DNA from: Lachnospiraceae bacterium | GTDB lineage: Bacteria > Bacillota_A > Clostridia > Lachnospirales > Lachnospiraceae | Length of the DNA: 7,822 nt | Assembly (NCBI GenBank): GCA_024689605.1 | Contig: JAILDD010000027.1 | Coordinates: 1 to 7,822 of the forward strand | Direction of reading: 5' to 3' | In this document: positions 1 through 6,686 of the stretch, one piece after another | Numbering within the stretch: the stretch's first letter is position 1 | How the letters are laid out: every line of letters begins with the position of its first letter | Notes under the pieces: model-generated | Told to the model about the DNA's origin: nothing | The model's input: the letters and a program-made list of their open reading frames with translations, nothing else | Databases searched by the model: none | Position numbers and translations under genes: made by a program

Positions 1-2
1 AT

Positions 3-779
3 ACTGAGCATAATCCCAGTTATATGATGTGGCTGGGCGGTCATTATTATGGGAAACGGGAGTTTGACCTGGCACTTAAGTATTACGAAATGGCAAAGGC
101 GATGGATTACGACGACGCCTATGAATGTCTTGGCTACATCTGGTACTATGGACGCACCGGGGAAAAGGATTATAAAAAAGCTTATGAGTGTTTCTCCCGG
201 ATGATGGATAAGGGAAACGCAGTGGCGGCCTATAAGGTGGCTGATATGTACAAGAACGGCTACTATGTGGAAAAGGATTATGACAAGTATGTTGAGATCA
301 TAGAAGATCTTTATGAGAACAGAGTGACGTCCTTCAGAAGCCTGTTCGATCCGTTTCCGGAGATTTCCACAAGGCTTGCGGGGATAAGGAAGAAGCAGGG
401 GCGGATTGAAGATGCGATAGATCTCTATGTGATAGCAAAGGACTTTCTTGCGCGGAGAATACGTTGCAGCGATTTCTTTGGCAACCTTAACATAATGAAG
501 TGGCTGATAGACGACCTGTATGAGCTGACGGATTTTGATTATGAGGAATTCGATCTTTTTGATCTGTATTACCTGCTGAAAAGCCCGCATGTGATAAAGT
601 TTGACTATGAAGATACTATTTATATCATAGAGTCACAGGATGAGGACGGAATGTGTACAGTGCATTTTAATGATAAGTGGTATCGGGACAGGGATGAATT
701 TTTTAAGAATGCGGTTATCGCTGACAGTAAGCTTACAGAACTGTACAATGAGCTATATGGATGGGAGGTACTGGAATGA
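3..779 (+). CDS. Sel1/TPR-like repeat protein, 5' end outside window
   Basis: The frame is open to the left edge: codons before the ATG at 24 read TEHNPSY and continue the repeat pattern, so that ATG is probably internal and the true start lies upstream. The first ~100 visible residues hold about three Sel1-like (SLR) helical-hairpin units, with an AYxxLGxxxYxG-type first helix, then a KDYxKAYECF-type second helix, ending at MDKGN and then KDYDKYVEII. A later stretch (RKKQGRIEDAIDLY) looks like another TPR-type hairpin. The last ~60 residues are rich in aromatic and acidic residues (FDYEDTIYII, HFNDKWYRDRDEFF) and belong to no domain I recognise. SLR and TPR proteins are protein-protein scaffolds; no catalytic motif, signal peptide or membrane segment is visible, so a cytosolic adaptor is likely. 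Its TGA overlaps the next ATG (ATGA), so it is translationally coupled to the J-domain gene. The repeat call is firm; the function is unknown. Confidence 0.8.
   Translation, partial: TEHNPSYMMWLGGHYYGKREFDLALKYYEMAKAMDYDDAYECLGYIWYYGRTGEKDYKKAYECFSRMMDKGNAVAAYKVADMYKNGYYVEKDYDKYVEIIEDLYENRVTSFRSLFDPFPEISTRLAGIRKKQGRIEDAIDLYVIAKDFLARRIRCSDFFGNLNIMKWLIDDLYELTDFDYEEFDLFDLYYLLKSPHVIKFDYEDTIYIIESQDEDGMCTVHFNDKWYRDRDEFFKNAVIADSKLTELYNELYGWEVLE
763..769 (+). promoter_or_regulatory. Shine-Dalgarno site fixing the start of the J-domain gene
   Basis: GGGAGGT lies 6 bases before the ATG at 776. The same frame also has an ATG at 761, but that codon sits immediately upstream of and partly within this site and has no good site of its own. 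The 776 start, which gives the ATGA overlap with the preceding stop codon, is therefore preferred. Confidence 0.7.
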
Positions 780-1558
780 GTGAGATTATATGGCTGGGAA
801 ATGCTGCTTATGATAAATATGTGGAACTTATCAGGGAGCGGGACCGTATGAAGAAGATCGCTTTTCAGATGAATCAGGAATACATCCGGACATTCGGGGA
901 GCTTATCCTTTCTGTATTCAGAAAGAAACTTGAATGCATACGCAAGAAAAAAATGATAGCATTCTGTCAGGCTGCTATCAACAGAGGGGAGGCTGTCGAC
1001 CAGGCTGCTCTGCAGGCTTATCTTACAAAGGAAATGGAGGAATACCGGAAGCAGCTTGAAGAAATGATACAGGAAAATGAAAATGCCCGGGAGAGAGGCA
1101 GGATAACACAGTCTGAACTGTTAAGGATCAGAAAAACTTATCACAGGATTGCAAAACGGATACATCCGGATATCTTCCCGAAGACAAACGAAGAGCTGGT
1201 GCTTAAGGAACTCTGGAACAGGGCGGTTGCCGCATACGAGTGCAATGATCTTGAGGGACTCACGGAGTGTGAGATGTTAGTGAATAAGGCATTGGATGAA
1301 CTGGGACTGGATATGGAGATAAGCGAGATCCCTGATATTGAGGAAAAGATCATTTCACTTAAGGCACAGATAAAGAAGATTTGTGAGACGGATCCTTATC
1401 AGTACAAGTATCTGCTGGAAGATCCGGAAGCGGTAGAGGCAAAGAAAGAAAGTCTTGCAGAGGAGCTTAAGTCATATGAGGATTATGACAGGCAGCTTGA
1501 GGATATGCTGGCTGGGATAATGGGGAACGGAGGCGTGATAGCATGGCAAATGAACTGA
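776..1558 (+). CDS. Coiled-coil protein with non-canonical J-domain (HPD motif)
   Basis: This 260-residue predicted cytosolic protein has a charged, mostly helical N-terminal half (residues ~10-115, probable coiled coil). A J-domain-like core follows: helix II reads RKTYHRIAKRIHPD, with the HPD tripeptide at residues 130-132, and helix III contains LWNRAVAAYECND (~146-158). A second coiled coil follows (~183-250). In J-proteins the HPD loop stimulates the ATPase of an Hsp70 partner, so a co-chaperone role is inferred. The usual helix I (YxxLGV-type) and the Gly/Phe and zinc-finger regions of DnaJ are absent, so this is not DnaJ itself. A match by chance is possible but unlikely, because residues on both sides of HPD also fit helices II and III. 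The gene overlaps the Sel1 gene by ATGA and the following HIRAN gene by 16 bases, so the three are probably made together. No Hsp70 gene is in the window. Confidence 0.7.
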   Translation: MSEIIWLGNAAYDKYVELIRERDRMKKIAFQMNQEYIRTFGELILSVFRKKLECIRKKKMIAFCQAAINRGEAVDQAALQAYLTKEMEEYRKQLEEMIQENENARERGRITQSELLRIRKTYHRIAKRIHPDIFPKTNEELVLKELWNRAVAAYECNDLEGLTECEMLVNKALDELGLDMEISEIPDIEEKIISLKAQIKKICETDPYQYKYLLEDPEAVEAKKESLAEELKSYEDYDRQLEDMLAGIMGNGGVIAWQMN

Positions 1559-1935
1559 CAAAGACTGAGAAAGGAATGGTGTCTTTAGTGGAAAGCCATG
1601 AGCTGGGAGATGTACTGAAACCTCTGATAAAGGAAATCCATCTTTTTGACACATATGTCGCAGGAACCACCCACTTAAAGGCGCCGGAGGTACTTGAGGG
1701 CGTAAAGGCAGGTGATATGCTGAACCTGAGGCGGGAAGATAATAAATTCGATGATAAAGCGATACTGGTACTTAACGATGCCGGACAAAAGCTTGGCTAT
1801 GTGCCGGAAAAGGATAATGTGGTTTTTGCCCGTCTTATGGATGCCGGCAAGCTTCTTAAGGGAAAAGTAATAAGCGTGGAGCAGAAGGGCGGTTTCCACA
1901 TGATAAGGATAGGAATCTTTCTGGTGGATTTCTGA
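1543..1935 (+). CDS. Stand-alone HIRAN-domain protein
   Basis: This 130-residue protein is almost entirely one HIRAN domain (~residues 30-127). Recognisable elements are the opening strand IHLFDTYVAGTTH, a central LRREDNKFDDKAILVL segment with the conserved RE..N..D..AI pattern, then KLGYVPEKDN and a helix ARLMDAGK. In eukaryotic HLTF the HIRAN domain binds 3' single-stranded DNA ends. Bacterial single-domain versions are predicted nucleic-acid binders linked to DNA processing, but their role is largely untested. The start at 1543 is supported by GGAGG at 1529-1533, 9 bases upstream, inside the preceding gene, so the genes overlap by 16 bases. The first ~28 residues are a variable tail. There is no enzyme domain and no membrane segment. 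It is the last gene of the operon and is followed directly by an intrinsic terminator. The family call is confident; the function is inferred. Confidence 0.83.
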   Translation: MANELTKTEKGMVSLVESHELGDVLKPLIKEIHLFDTYVAGTTHLKAPEVLEGVKAGDMLNLRREDNKFDDKAILVLNDAGQKLGYVPEKDNVVFARLMDAGKLLKGKVISVEQKGGFHMIRIGIFLVDF

Positions 1936-1937
1936 AA

Positions 1938-1966
1938 GGTGCCGGGGAAACCCGGCATCTTTTGTA
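1938..1966 (+). terminator. Intrinsic terminator of the Sel1/J-domain/HIRAN operon
   Basis: A 9-bp stem, GGTGCCGGG (1938-1946) with CCCGGCATC (1951-1959) and one G-T pair, encloses the GNRA tetraloop GAAA. It is followed by TTTT (1960-1963) and, after GTA, a further run of eight T residues (1967-1974). It begins 3 bases after the HIRAN stop codon. Confidence 0.9.
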
Positions 1967-1980
1967 TTTTTTTTATACAT

Positions 1981-2014
1981 TTTTGTAGACTGTGCATTAC
2001 ACCTATGATAAAAT
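1981..2014 (+). promoter_or_regulatory. Possible promoter of the chemoreceptor gene
   Basis: A sigma-A-like -10 hexamer TATGAT (2004-2009) lies in the AT-rich gap between the terminator and the chemoreceptor gene. Upstream, TTGTAG (1983-1988) shares three of six bases with a -35 but leaves only a 15-base spacer. Motility genes often use sigma-28, but I do not see a convincing sigma-28 pattern. A promoter is expected here because a terminator precedes the gap; the exact elements are weak. Confidence 0.35.
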
Positions 2015-2060
2015 ACTACGGAAAAGGTTTTCATAAAAATAGGGTTTATAACTGAATAAA

Positions 2061-2067
2061 AGGGGGT
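2061..2067 (+). promoter_or_regulatory. Shine-Dalgarno site deciding the chemoreceptor start
   Basis: AGGGGGT sits 7 bases before the ATG at 2075 but only 1 base before the in-frame ATG at 2069. Ribosome spacing favours 2075, so the protein would begin MEAKVSS rather than MGMEAKVSS. Confidence 0.7.
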
Positions 2068-2074
2068 AATGGGA

Positions 2075-4543
2075 ATGGAAGCTAAAGTCAGTTCTTCAAG
2101 AACGGCCGCGAAAGCCGGAAGTATCGGTTTCTTTTCAAGGCTGAGTACCAAGATTGCTTTTTTTGCAGGCGGAATACTGTTTGTCGCAATACTGATACAG
2201 GTTATCAGCGGCGTTTTAAATGCGTCAAAGTCGATGCAGAATACTTATCTGAATTACGCCCTTAACCTGGCGCAGGAAACTGCTGTGGCGGTGGATTTTG
2301 CCACTGAATTTGGGGAGGAGGCATATGGCGGATATGCCAAGAATCTTGCGGAGGAAGCTGCGGTTTCCATAGATTTTTCCCGGGAGTTCGGTGAAGAAGT
2401 CTACAAGAATTATGCCTTCGATCTGGCGGTCAATACGGCTCATGCCATTGACAAGGTGACGGTGGACGGAATACGTCCGGACAGGGCGACACTTAAATCT
2501 GTGCTTGGTGATGTGACCATATCGGGCGTTGAGGGATCATACGCATACATGGTAAGTCCTGACGGCACCATGCTCTGGCATCAGACTACCGAAAAGATCG
2601 GTCAGCCTGTAGAAAATGCGGCAGTAAAAGGCATAGTTGCAGATCTCCAGGCAGGAAAAAAAGTAGAGCCCGGTGCGATATTCTATGAATACAAGGAAGC
2701 AACAAAGCTTGCCGGCTATGCATTCACAAAAACCGGTGACATCGTGATCGTTACGGCTGATTATGATGCATTCATGAAGATCAATTACGATTCCCTTATA
2801 GGAAATATAAAGATAGATGTGGCAGAAGGCTCGTATGCATACATGGTATCTCCCGACGGAACGATGTTATGGCATCCCACTCCGGAAAAGATCGGCCAGC
2901 CTGTGGAAAATGCAGCGGTAAAGGGGATAGTTGCAGACCTTCAGGCCGGAAAGACTGTTGAGGACGGATATGTAATCTATGATTATAAGGGCTCCAAAAA
3001 GCTTGCGGGATATTCATTTACAGATACCGGAAATATAGTACTTGTTACTTCTGATTATGATGAGCTTGTAAAGATTGATTATGATTCTCTTATTGGCAAG
3101 ATTGAGATGACAGGCGTTGAAGGATCCTATGCATACATGGTTGCACCTGATGGCACCATGCTTTGGCATAAGACCCCCGAGAAGATCGGCCAGCCTGTGG
3201 AAAATGATGCGGTAAAGGGGATAGTTGCAGACCTCCAGGCGGGAAAGGAAGTTCCTGACGGTTCATGTATTTACAAATACAAAGGTGTAAATAAAGTAGC
3301 CGGATATTCTTTCACAAAGGATGGCAATATAGTGATAGTTACTGCAGATAAGGCAGAGATGCTTAAGAGCGTGTCAAAGATGCGCAACAAGATGATAATA
3401 TATGCAGTGCTCTGCCTGATAGTGGCTATAATTGCGATAATCCTTGTTTCGTCGATGTTAATGAAGGGAATAAATGCGCTTGTTCCTGTTATAAATAAGA
3501 TAGCGGGGCTTGATTTCTCTGATGACAAAACTGCTAAGACTTTGGCTAAGCGGTCTGATGAAGTGGGAGTTATCTCAAGGACTGTGGAGCGGATGCACGA
3601 AAGCCTGAGGGGTGTTGTGGAGTCCATTGAAGGTGCAGGACAGAGTATTGATTCCAATGTTGATGATCTGGATCTTACAATAAAGAATGTGGGCAATATC
3701 TGCCAGGACAATTCTGCTACGACGGAAGAACTGGCCGCAGGTATGCAGGAGACTGCCGCTACCACTGCCGGGATCACGGGTAATATCGGAGATATACAGG
3801 ATAGCGCCCAGAGTATTGAAAAACTGGCGGCTGACGGAAGCGGCTTGTCGAGAGAGGTGTCCCAGCGTGCAACAGAGCTTGCGGCAACAACAGAAAAAGC
3901 AAGCCGGAAGACAATAGAGATATATGAGTCCGTTAGGGAAAAATCAGAAAAGGCAATACAGGCATCCAAGTCTGTTGATAAGATAAATGCTCTTTCCGGA
4001 ACTATAATGGAGATATCTTCGCAGACAAGCCTGTTAGCACTGAATGCGTCCATAGAGGCAGCCAGGGCAGGTGAAGCAGGAAGAGGATTCGCGGTTGTTG
4101 CTACAGAAGTAGGAAACCTGGCTACGCAGTCTTCATCGGCAGTAAGTGACATTGGCCACATTGTAACCGAGGTGGTTTCGGCAGTTAACCAGATGGCGGA
4201 GTGTCTTACAGAAACAACCAGTTTCCTGGAAAGCAATGTACTTTCGGATTACGAGGAGTTCGGCAAGGTGAGCGTGCAGTACCGTGAGGATGCAGAAAGC
4301 TTCGGCCGGAGCATGGATACCATACGAAGCAGTATTGACAGTCTGAACGAAGCAATTGACCGTATAGCTGCTGCTATAAACGGCATAGACAATACCGTCA
4401 ATGAGTCCACCAGAGGTATCTCCGATATAGCGGGCAAGACATCCGATATGGTATCGGATACTACGGACAGCATGGCTAAGGTGGAACAGTGCAAGGCTGC
4501 AGTGGCAGAGCTTAAGGAGATCATATCCAGATTTGAAATGTAG
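2075..4543 (+). CDS. Methyl-accepting chemotaxis protein with three tandem Cache-like sensor repeats
   Basis: This 822-residue receptor would sense an extracellular ligand and control CheA/CheW signalling to the flagellar motor. In order: a short cytosolic tail (1-25); TM1 (~26-48); a helical stalk with a 26-residue repeat (~58-128); three 98-residue Cache-like sensor units (142-239, 240-337, 338-435), each with [24 protein letters not shown] and a [11 protein letters not shown] helix; TM2 (~440-461); a HAMP linker (~462-515, with [13 protein letters not shown]); and a long cytoplasmic helical hairpin. The conserved tip is at ~647-690, with [20 protein letters not shown] then [12 protein letters not shown], the CheA/CheW-binding hallmark. 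There is no C-terminal CheR-docking pentapeptide of the NWETF type; the protein ends SRFEM and the gene has tandem stops (TAG TAA). Receptors of this kind normally carry one such sensor unit, so three in series is unusual. It is flanked by a terminator and a promoter and is probably transcribed alone. The ligand cannot be told from sequence. Confidence 0.95.
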   Translation: MEAKVSSSRTAAKAGSIGFFSRLSTKIAFFAGGILFVAILIQVISGVLNASKSMQNTYLNYALNLAQETAVAVDFATEFGEEAYGGYAKNLAEEAAVSIDFSREFGEEVYKNYAFDLAVNTAHAIDKVTVDGIRPDRATLKSVLGDVTISGVEGSYAYMVSPDGTMLWHQTTEKIGQPVENAAVKGIVADLQAGKKVEPGAIFYEYKEATKLAGYAFTKTGDIVIVTADYDAFMKINYDSLIGNIKIDVAEGSYAYMVSPDGTMLWHPTPEKIGQPVENAAVKGIVADLQAGKTVEDGYVIYDYKGSKKLAGYSFTDTGNIVLVTSDYDELVKIDYDSLIGKIEMTGVEGSYAYMVAPDGTMLWHKTPEKIGQPVENDAVKGIVADLQAGKEVPDGSCIYKYKGVNKVAGYSFTKDGNIVIVTADKAEMLKSVSKMRNKMIIYAVLCLIVAIIAIILVSSMLMKGINALVPVINKIAGLDFSDDKTAKTLAKRSDEVGVISRTVERMHESLRGVVESIEGAGQSIDSNVDDLDLTIKNVGNICQDNSATTEELAAGMQETAATTAGITGNIGDIQDSAQSIEKLAADGSGLSREVSQRATELAATTEKASRKTIEIYESVREKSEKAIQASKSVDKINALSGTIMEISSQTSLLALNASIEAARAGEAGRGFAVVATEVGNLATQSSSAVSDIGHIVTEVVSAVNQMAECLTETTSFLESNVLSDYEEFGKVSVQYREDAESFGRSMDTIRSSIDSLNEAIDRIAAAINGIDNTVNESTRGISDIAGKTSDMVSDTTDSMAKVEQCKAAVAELKEIISRFEM
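2246..2458 (+). repeat. 78-base (26-residue) tandem repeat in the receptor stalk, about 2.7 copies
   Basis: Residues 58-83, 84-109 and 110-~128 of the receptor align without gaps. Each copy has NYA/GYA, then a leucine-alanine helix (NLAQETA, NLAEEAA, DLAVNTA), then a hydrophobic-Asp step (AVDF, SIDF, AIDK). The first two copies then share EFGEE. At the DNA level the copies have diverged, so the duplication is not very recent. The repeat lengthens the helix that leads from TM1 into the sensor. Confidence 0.8.
2498..3379 (+). repeat. Three in-frame 294-base tandem repeats encoding sensor units
   Basis: The units span 2498-2791, 2792-3085 and 3086-3379. The landmark GSYAYMV falls at residues 154, 252 and 350, giving an exact period of 98 codons with no insertions or deletions. 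The EKIGQPVEN core and [11 protein letters not shown] helix are preserved in all three. The most variable part is the segment after the AGK, which could differ in ligand contacts. Confidence 0.93.
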
Positions 4544-4690
4544 TAAACTGAGAAGATACCTTCTGGAAACTAAAAAGAAGAATGAAATACAGGGTGGAGA
4601 TCCTGAAAGGGAGGGTGCGATAGGGCTTCTTACCATGATCTGCCTGAGAGTTCGGAGCATATGACCGGGGGATGGCGAACGCCATGCAAT

Positions 4691-4701
4691 TATGGTATAA
4701 T
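4691..4701 (+). promoter_or_regulatory. Extended -10 promoter of the glycan operon
   Basis: A perfect -10 hexamer TATAAT (4696-4701) is preceded by TGG (4693-4695), giving the extended -10 pattern TGnTATAAT. The -35 position (4673-4678, TGGCGA) matches poorly, as is usual for extended -10 promoters. A short inverted repeat, ATGGC/GCCAT around GAAC (4672-4685), overlaps the -35 area and could be an operator, but 5 bp is too short to be sure. Transcription would start around 4707-4710. Confidence 0.65.
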
Positions 4702-4734
4702 AACTTCCGACTATGGATAAATCTGATTTACAAC

Positions 4735-4738
4735 AGGA
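4735..4738 (+). promoter_or_regulatory. Weak Shine-Dalgarno site supporting an internal glycosyltransferase start
   Basis: AGGA lies 7 bases before the in-frame ATG at 4746. The upstream ATG at 4713 has no Shine-Dalgarno match and would fall only a few bases after the predicted transcription start, so 4746 is the better ribosome start for an mRNA made from the promoter at 4691-4701. Confidence 0.45.
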
Positions 4739-4745
4739 TAATAAG

Positions 4746-5654
4746 ATGCTGTCAGTGGTTATCCCATCCTATAATGAGGAGGGGATGATCATTAAGACAG
4801 CAGAAACTTTAAAAGCTCTGATGGATGATGCGGGCATCATTTATGAGCTTATTTTTGTTAATGACGGCTCATCTGACCTGACGCAGGATCGTATTGAGGA
4901 AGCTGCCGGGAAGAATCCTTCAGTAAGATATGTCTGCTTTTCCAGGAACTTTGGCAAAGAAGCTGCTATATTTGCTGGGCTTGGCGCTGCCAGGGGAGGC
5001 TGTGCTGCTGTAATGGACTGTGACCTTCAGCATCCGCCGGAAGTCCTGATAGAGATGTATCGTCTCTGGGAGTCCGGATATGAGATTGTAGAAGGTGTAA
5101 AGAAAAGTCGTGGACGTGAGTCGATATTTCATAAGTTTAGTGCCGGAACATTCTATGGGATAATGAGCAGGGCTACTAAGATCGATATGTACAGAGCTTC
5201 TGACTTTAAGCTTCTGGACAGACGGGCAGTGGACGCTCTGCTTATGTTTCCGGAATACCATGTATTCTTCCGGGCACTTTCATCATGGATAGGATATAAA
5301 AAGACTTCTGTTGAATTTGACGTAAGGGACAGGGAAGTCGGAAGCAGCAAGTGGAGTACATCTGCGCTCTTTAAATATGCGGTTAATAATATTGTGGAAT
5401 ATTCTGCTGTTCCCCTGCACTTAATAACAGGGATAGGAATTGTGTCACTTATATTTGCCTTTGCTTTGGGAATACAGACTCTTGTACGGTATTTCTGCGG
5501 GACTGCGGCAGAAGGCTTTACTACGGTAATTCTCTTGCAGCTTTTCAGTGCAAGCGTGATCATGATAGGCATAGGGATTGTAGGACTTTACCTGGCCAAG
5601 ATATATGATGAGGTGAAACGCAGACCCAGATATATCATCGCAAAGATGAAGTGA
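4746..5654 (+). CDS. GT2 polyprenyl-phosphate glycosyltransferase (GtrB/DPM1-like)
   Basis: The product would move a sugar from a nucleotide donor to a polyprenyl phosphate, probably undecaprenyl phosphate, at the inner face of the membrane. From the 4746 start it has 302 residues. The GT-A fold opens with MLSVVIPSYNEE; nucleotide and metal contacts include FVNDGSSD (~37-44) and the DxD motif DCDLQHPP (91-98), then EGVKKSRGRE. The acceptor-side motif RDREVGSSKW (194-203) is typical of the GtrB/DPM1 group. Two C-terminal TM helices (~222-246 and ~258-284) precede a basic tail (KRRPRYIIAK), as in GtrB. An alternative start at 4713 adds 11 residues (MDKSDLQQDNK), but it lacks a Shine-Dalgarno site; family N-termini usually begin close to LSVVIP, which also favours 4746. 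It is the first gene of the glycan operon, 81 bases before the Rmd gene. The sugar transferred cannot be read from sequence. Confidence 0.88.
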   Translation: MLSVVIPSYNEEGMIIKTAETLKALMDDAGIIYELIFVNDGSSDLTQDRIEEAAGKNPSVRYVCFSRNFGKEAAIFAGLGAARGGCAAVMDCDLQHPPEVLIEMYRLWESGYEIVEGVKKSRGRESIFHKFSAGTFYGIMSRATKIDMYRASDFKLLDRRAVDALLMFPEYHVFFRALSSWIGYKKTSVEFDVRDREVGSSKWSTSALFKYAVNNIVEYSAVPLHLITGIGIVSLIFAFALGIQTLVRYFCGTAAEGFTTVILLQLFSASVIMIGIGIVGLYLAKIYDEVKRRPRYIIAKMK

Positions 5655-5735
5655 GATGACTGTTTAGGACTGCCGGAAGCATTTGCTGATGCGGGCGTAC
5701 CCCGACAGGTCCTGACGGTTACGAAATGAGGTTTT

Positions 5736-6686
5736 ATGAAAGCTCTTATAACAGGTGCATCCGGTTTTGTGGGTCCTTATCTTGCAAAAGCGGTGCGTGA
5801 AAATCTTAAATATGAAGTTGTAGGTACCATACAGAATCATAATACAGACAGTTTTTCAGAGGGTGAAGTGAGGGAGCTTGACATAATGGATCCGGCAGCT
5901 GTTCTTGCCCTGCTTCAGGATGAACACCCTCAGTGCATCTTCCATCTGGCGGCCCAGAGCTCGGTATCCAGGTCGTGGAAGGATCCTGCCGGAACCGTGA
6001 GCGTCAATGTAAAGGGAACGCTTAATCTCCTGGATGCATTAAGACAGCTGGAATACAGACCGAAAGTGATCCTCGCCGGTTCGGGTGAGGAATACGGATA
6101 TGTTCGCCCGGAGGAGGTGCCTGTAAAGGAAGAACAGTTCCTTCGCCCGGGAAATATCTATGCGGCAACCAAGGCCGGACAGAATATGATGGCAACGGTT
6201 TACGCGCAGGCATATAACCTGCAGCTGATCATGACCAGGAGCTTTAACCATATGGGACCGGGACAGTCACCGGTCTTTGTCGTTGCTGATTTCTGCCGAC
6301 AGGCAGTCAGAGTGGAAAAAGGTTTGCAATCTCCGGAAATACATGTGGGAAACTTGTCCGCTATGAGGGATTTTACGGATGTGCGTGATGTGGTAAATGC
6401 CTATACAGCGCTGGCGCAGTTTGGCCTGCCCGGTGAGACATATAACGTAGGCACGGGAAAAGCGGTAAAGATCGCTGATATACTGGATCTGATAATAAAG
6501 ATAAGCGGGGCTGATATAAAGCCGGTTGTTGATAAAGAGAAGCTCAGACCTGTTGATGTTCCGATCATAGAACCTGATGTGTCAAAGATTTACAAGGCCA
6601 CGGGGTGGAGACCGCAGATAAAGCTTGAACAGACCATAGCCGATACGCTGGATTATTTCCGTGAGAATGAGGAGTTGCTTAAGTGA
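5736..6686 (+). CDS. rmd: GDP-6-deoxy-D-mannose reductase (SDR family, Rmd-like)
   Basis: Rmd reduces GDP-4-keto-6-deoxy-D-mannose to GDP-D-rhamnose with NAD(P)H in the cytosol. The 316-residue length fits Rmd (~300-310) and is shorter than GDP-mannose dehydratase. Visible elements are the Rossmann motif TGASGFVG (6-13), HLAAQSSV (70-77), catalytic Ser116 in AGSGEEYG, Tyr142 and Lys146 in YAATK, the substrate-loop motif FNHMGPGQ (170-177), VGNLSAMRDFTDVRDV (~204-219), YNVGTG, and a C-terminal RPVDVPIIEPD then TGWRPQI. These match the Rmd proteins I know from Aneurinibacillus and Pseudomonas, and all catalytic residues are present. The N-terminal motif lacks the GQDGSYL form of Gmd. GAGGT at 5728-5732 precedes the ATG at a short spacing. 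Its TGA overlaps the GTG start of the next SDR gene. A related 4-keto reductase giving another 6-deoxyhexose, such as 6-deoxytalose, is the main alternative. Confidence 0.82.
   Translation: MKALITGASGFVGPYLAKAVRENLKYEVVGTIQNHNTDSFSEGEVRELDIMDPAAVLALLQDEHPQCIFHLAAQSSVSRSWKDPAGTVSVNVKGTLNLLDALRQLEYRPKVILAGSGEEYGYVRPEEVPVKEEQFLRPGNIYAATKAGQNMMATVYAQAYNLQLIMTRSFNHMGPGQSPVFVVADFCRQAVRVEKGLQSPEIHVGNLSAMRDFTDVRDVVNAYTALAQFGLPGETYNVGTGKAVKIADILDLIIKISGADIKPVVDKEKLRPVDVPIIEPDVSKIYKATGWRPQIKLEQTIADTLDYFRENEELLK

Noticed and set aside
1675..2151. Open frame of 158 codons on the - strand spanning the terminator and the chemoreceptor promoter region
   Set aside because: It crosses the HIRAN gene, a good + strand terminator and the start of the receptor gene, and its translation matches no family I know.
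2498..3379. CRISPR array or mobile-element repeats
   Set aside because: The 294-base repeats are contiguous, in frame and diverged at synonymous sites, and they encode a known type of sensor domain, so they are protein-domain duplications.
3271..4236. Long open frame of 321 codons on the - strand, antisense to the chemoreceptor
   Set aside because: It lies wholly inside the chemoreceptor gene, whose protein has clear family motifs. The antisense product is Ser/Ala/Ile-rich with no recognisable domain, as expected of a shadow frame.
4582..4623. Possible 13-residue leader peptide (MKYRVEILKGRVR) upstream of the glycan operon
   Set aside because: It has only a weak ribosome site, lies upstream of the predicted promoter, and shows no attenuator-type alternative hairpins.
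4544..4690. Riboswitch or other structured leader before the glycosyltransferase gene
   Set aside because: I looked for cyclic-di-GMP, T-box and similar conserved cores and saw none. The predicted transcription start also lies downstream of this stretch.
5655..5735. Small hairpins between the glycosyltransferase and rmd genes (AGGAC/GTCCT enclosing CGGG/CCCG)
   Set aside because: The stems are only 4-5 bp and no T-run follows, so it is neither a convincing terminator nor a recognisable regulatory RNA.
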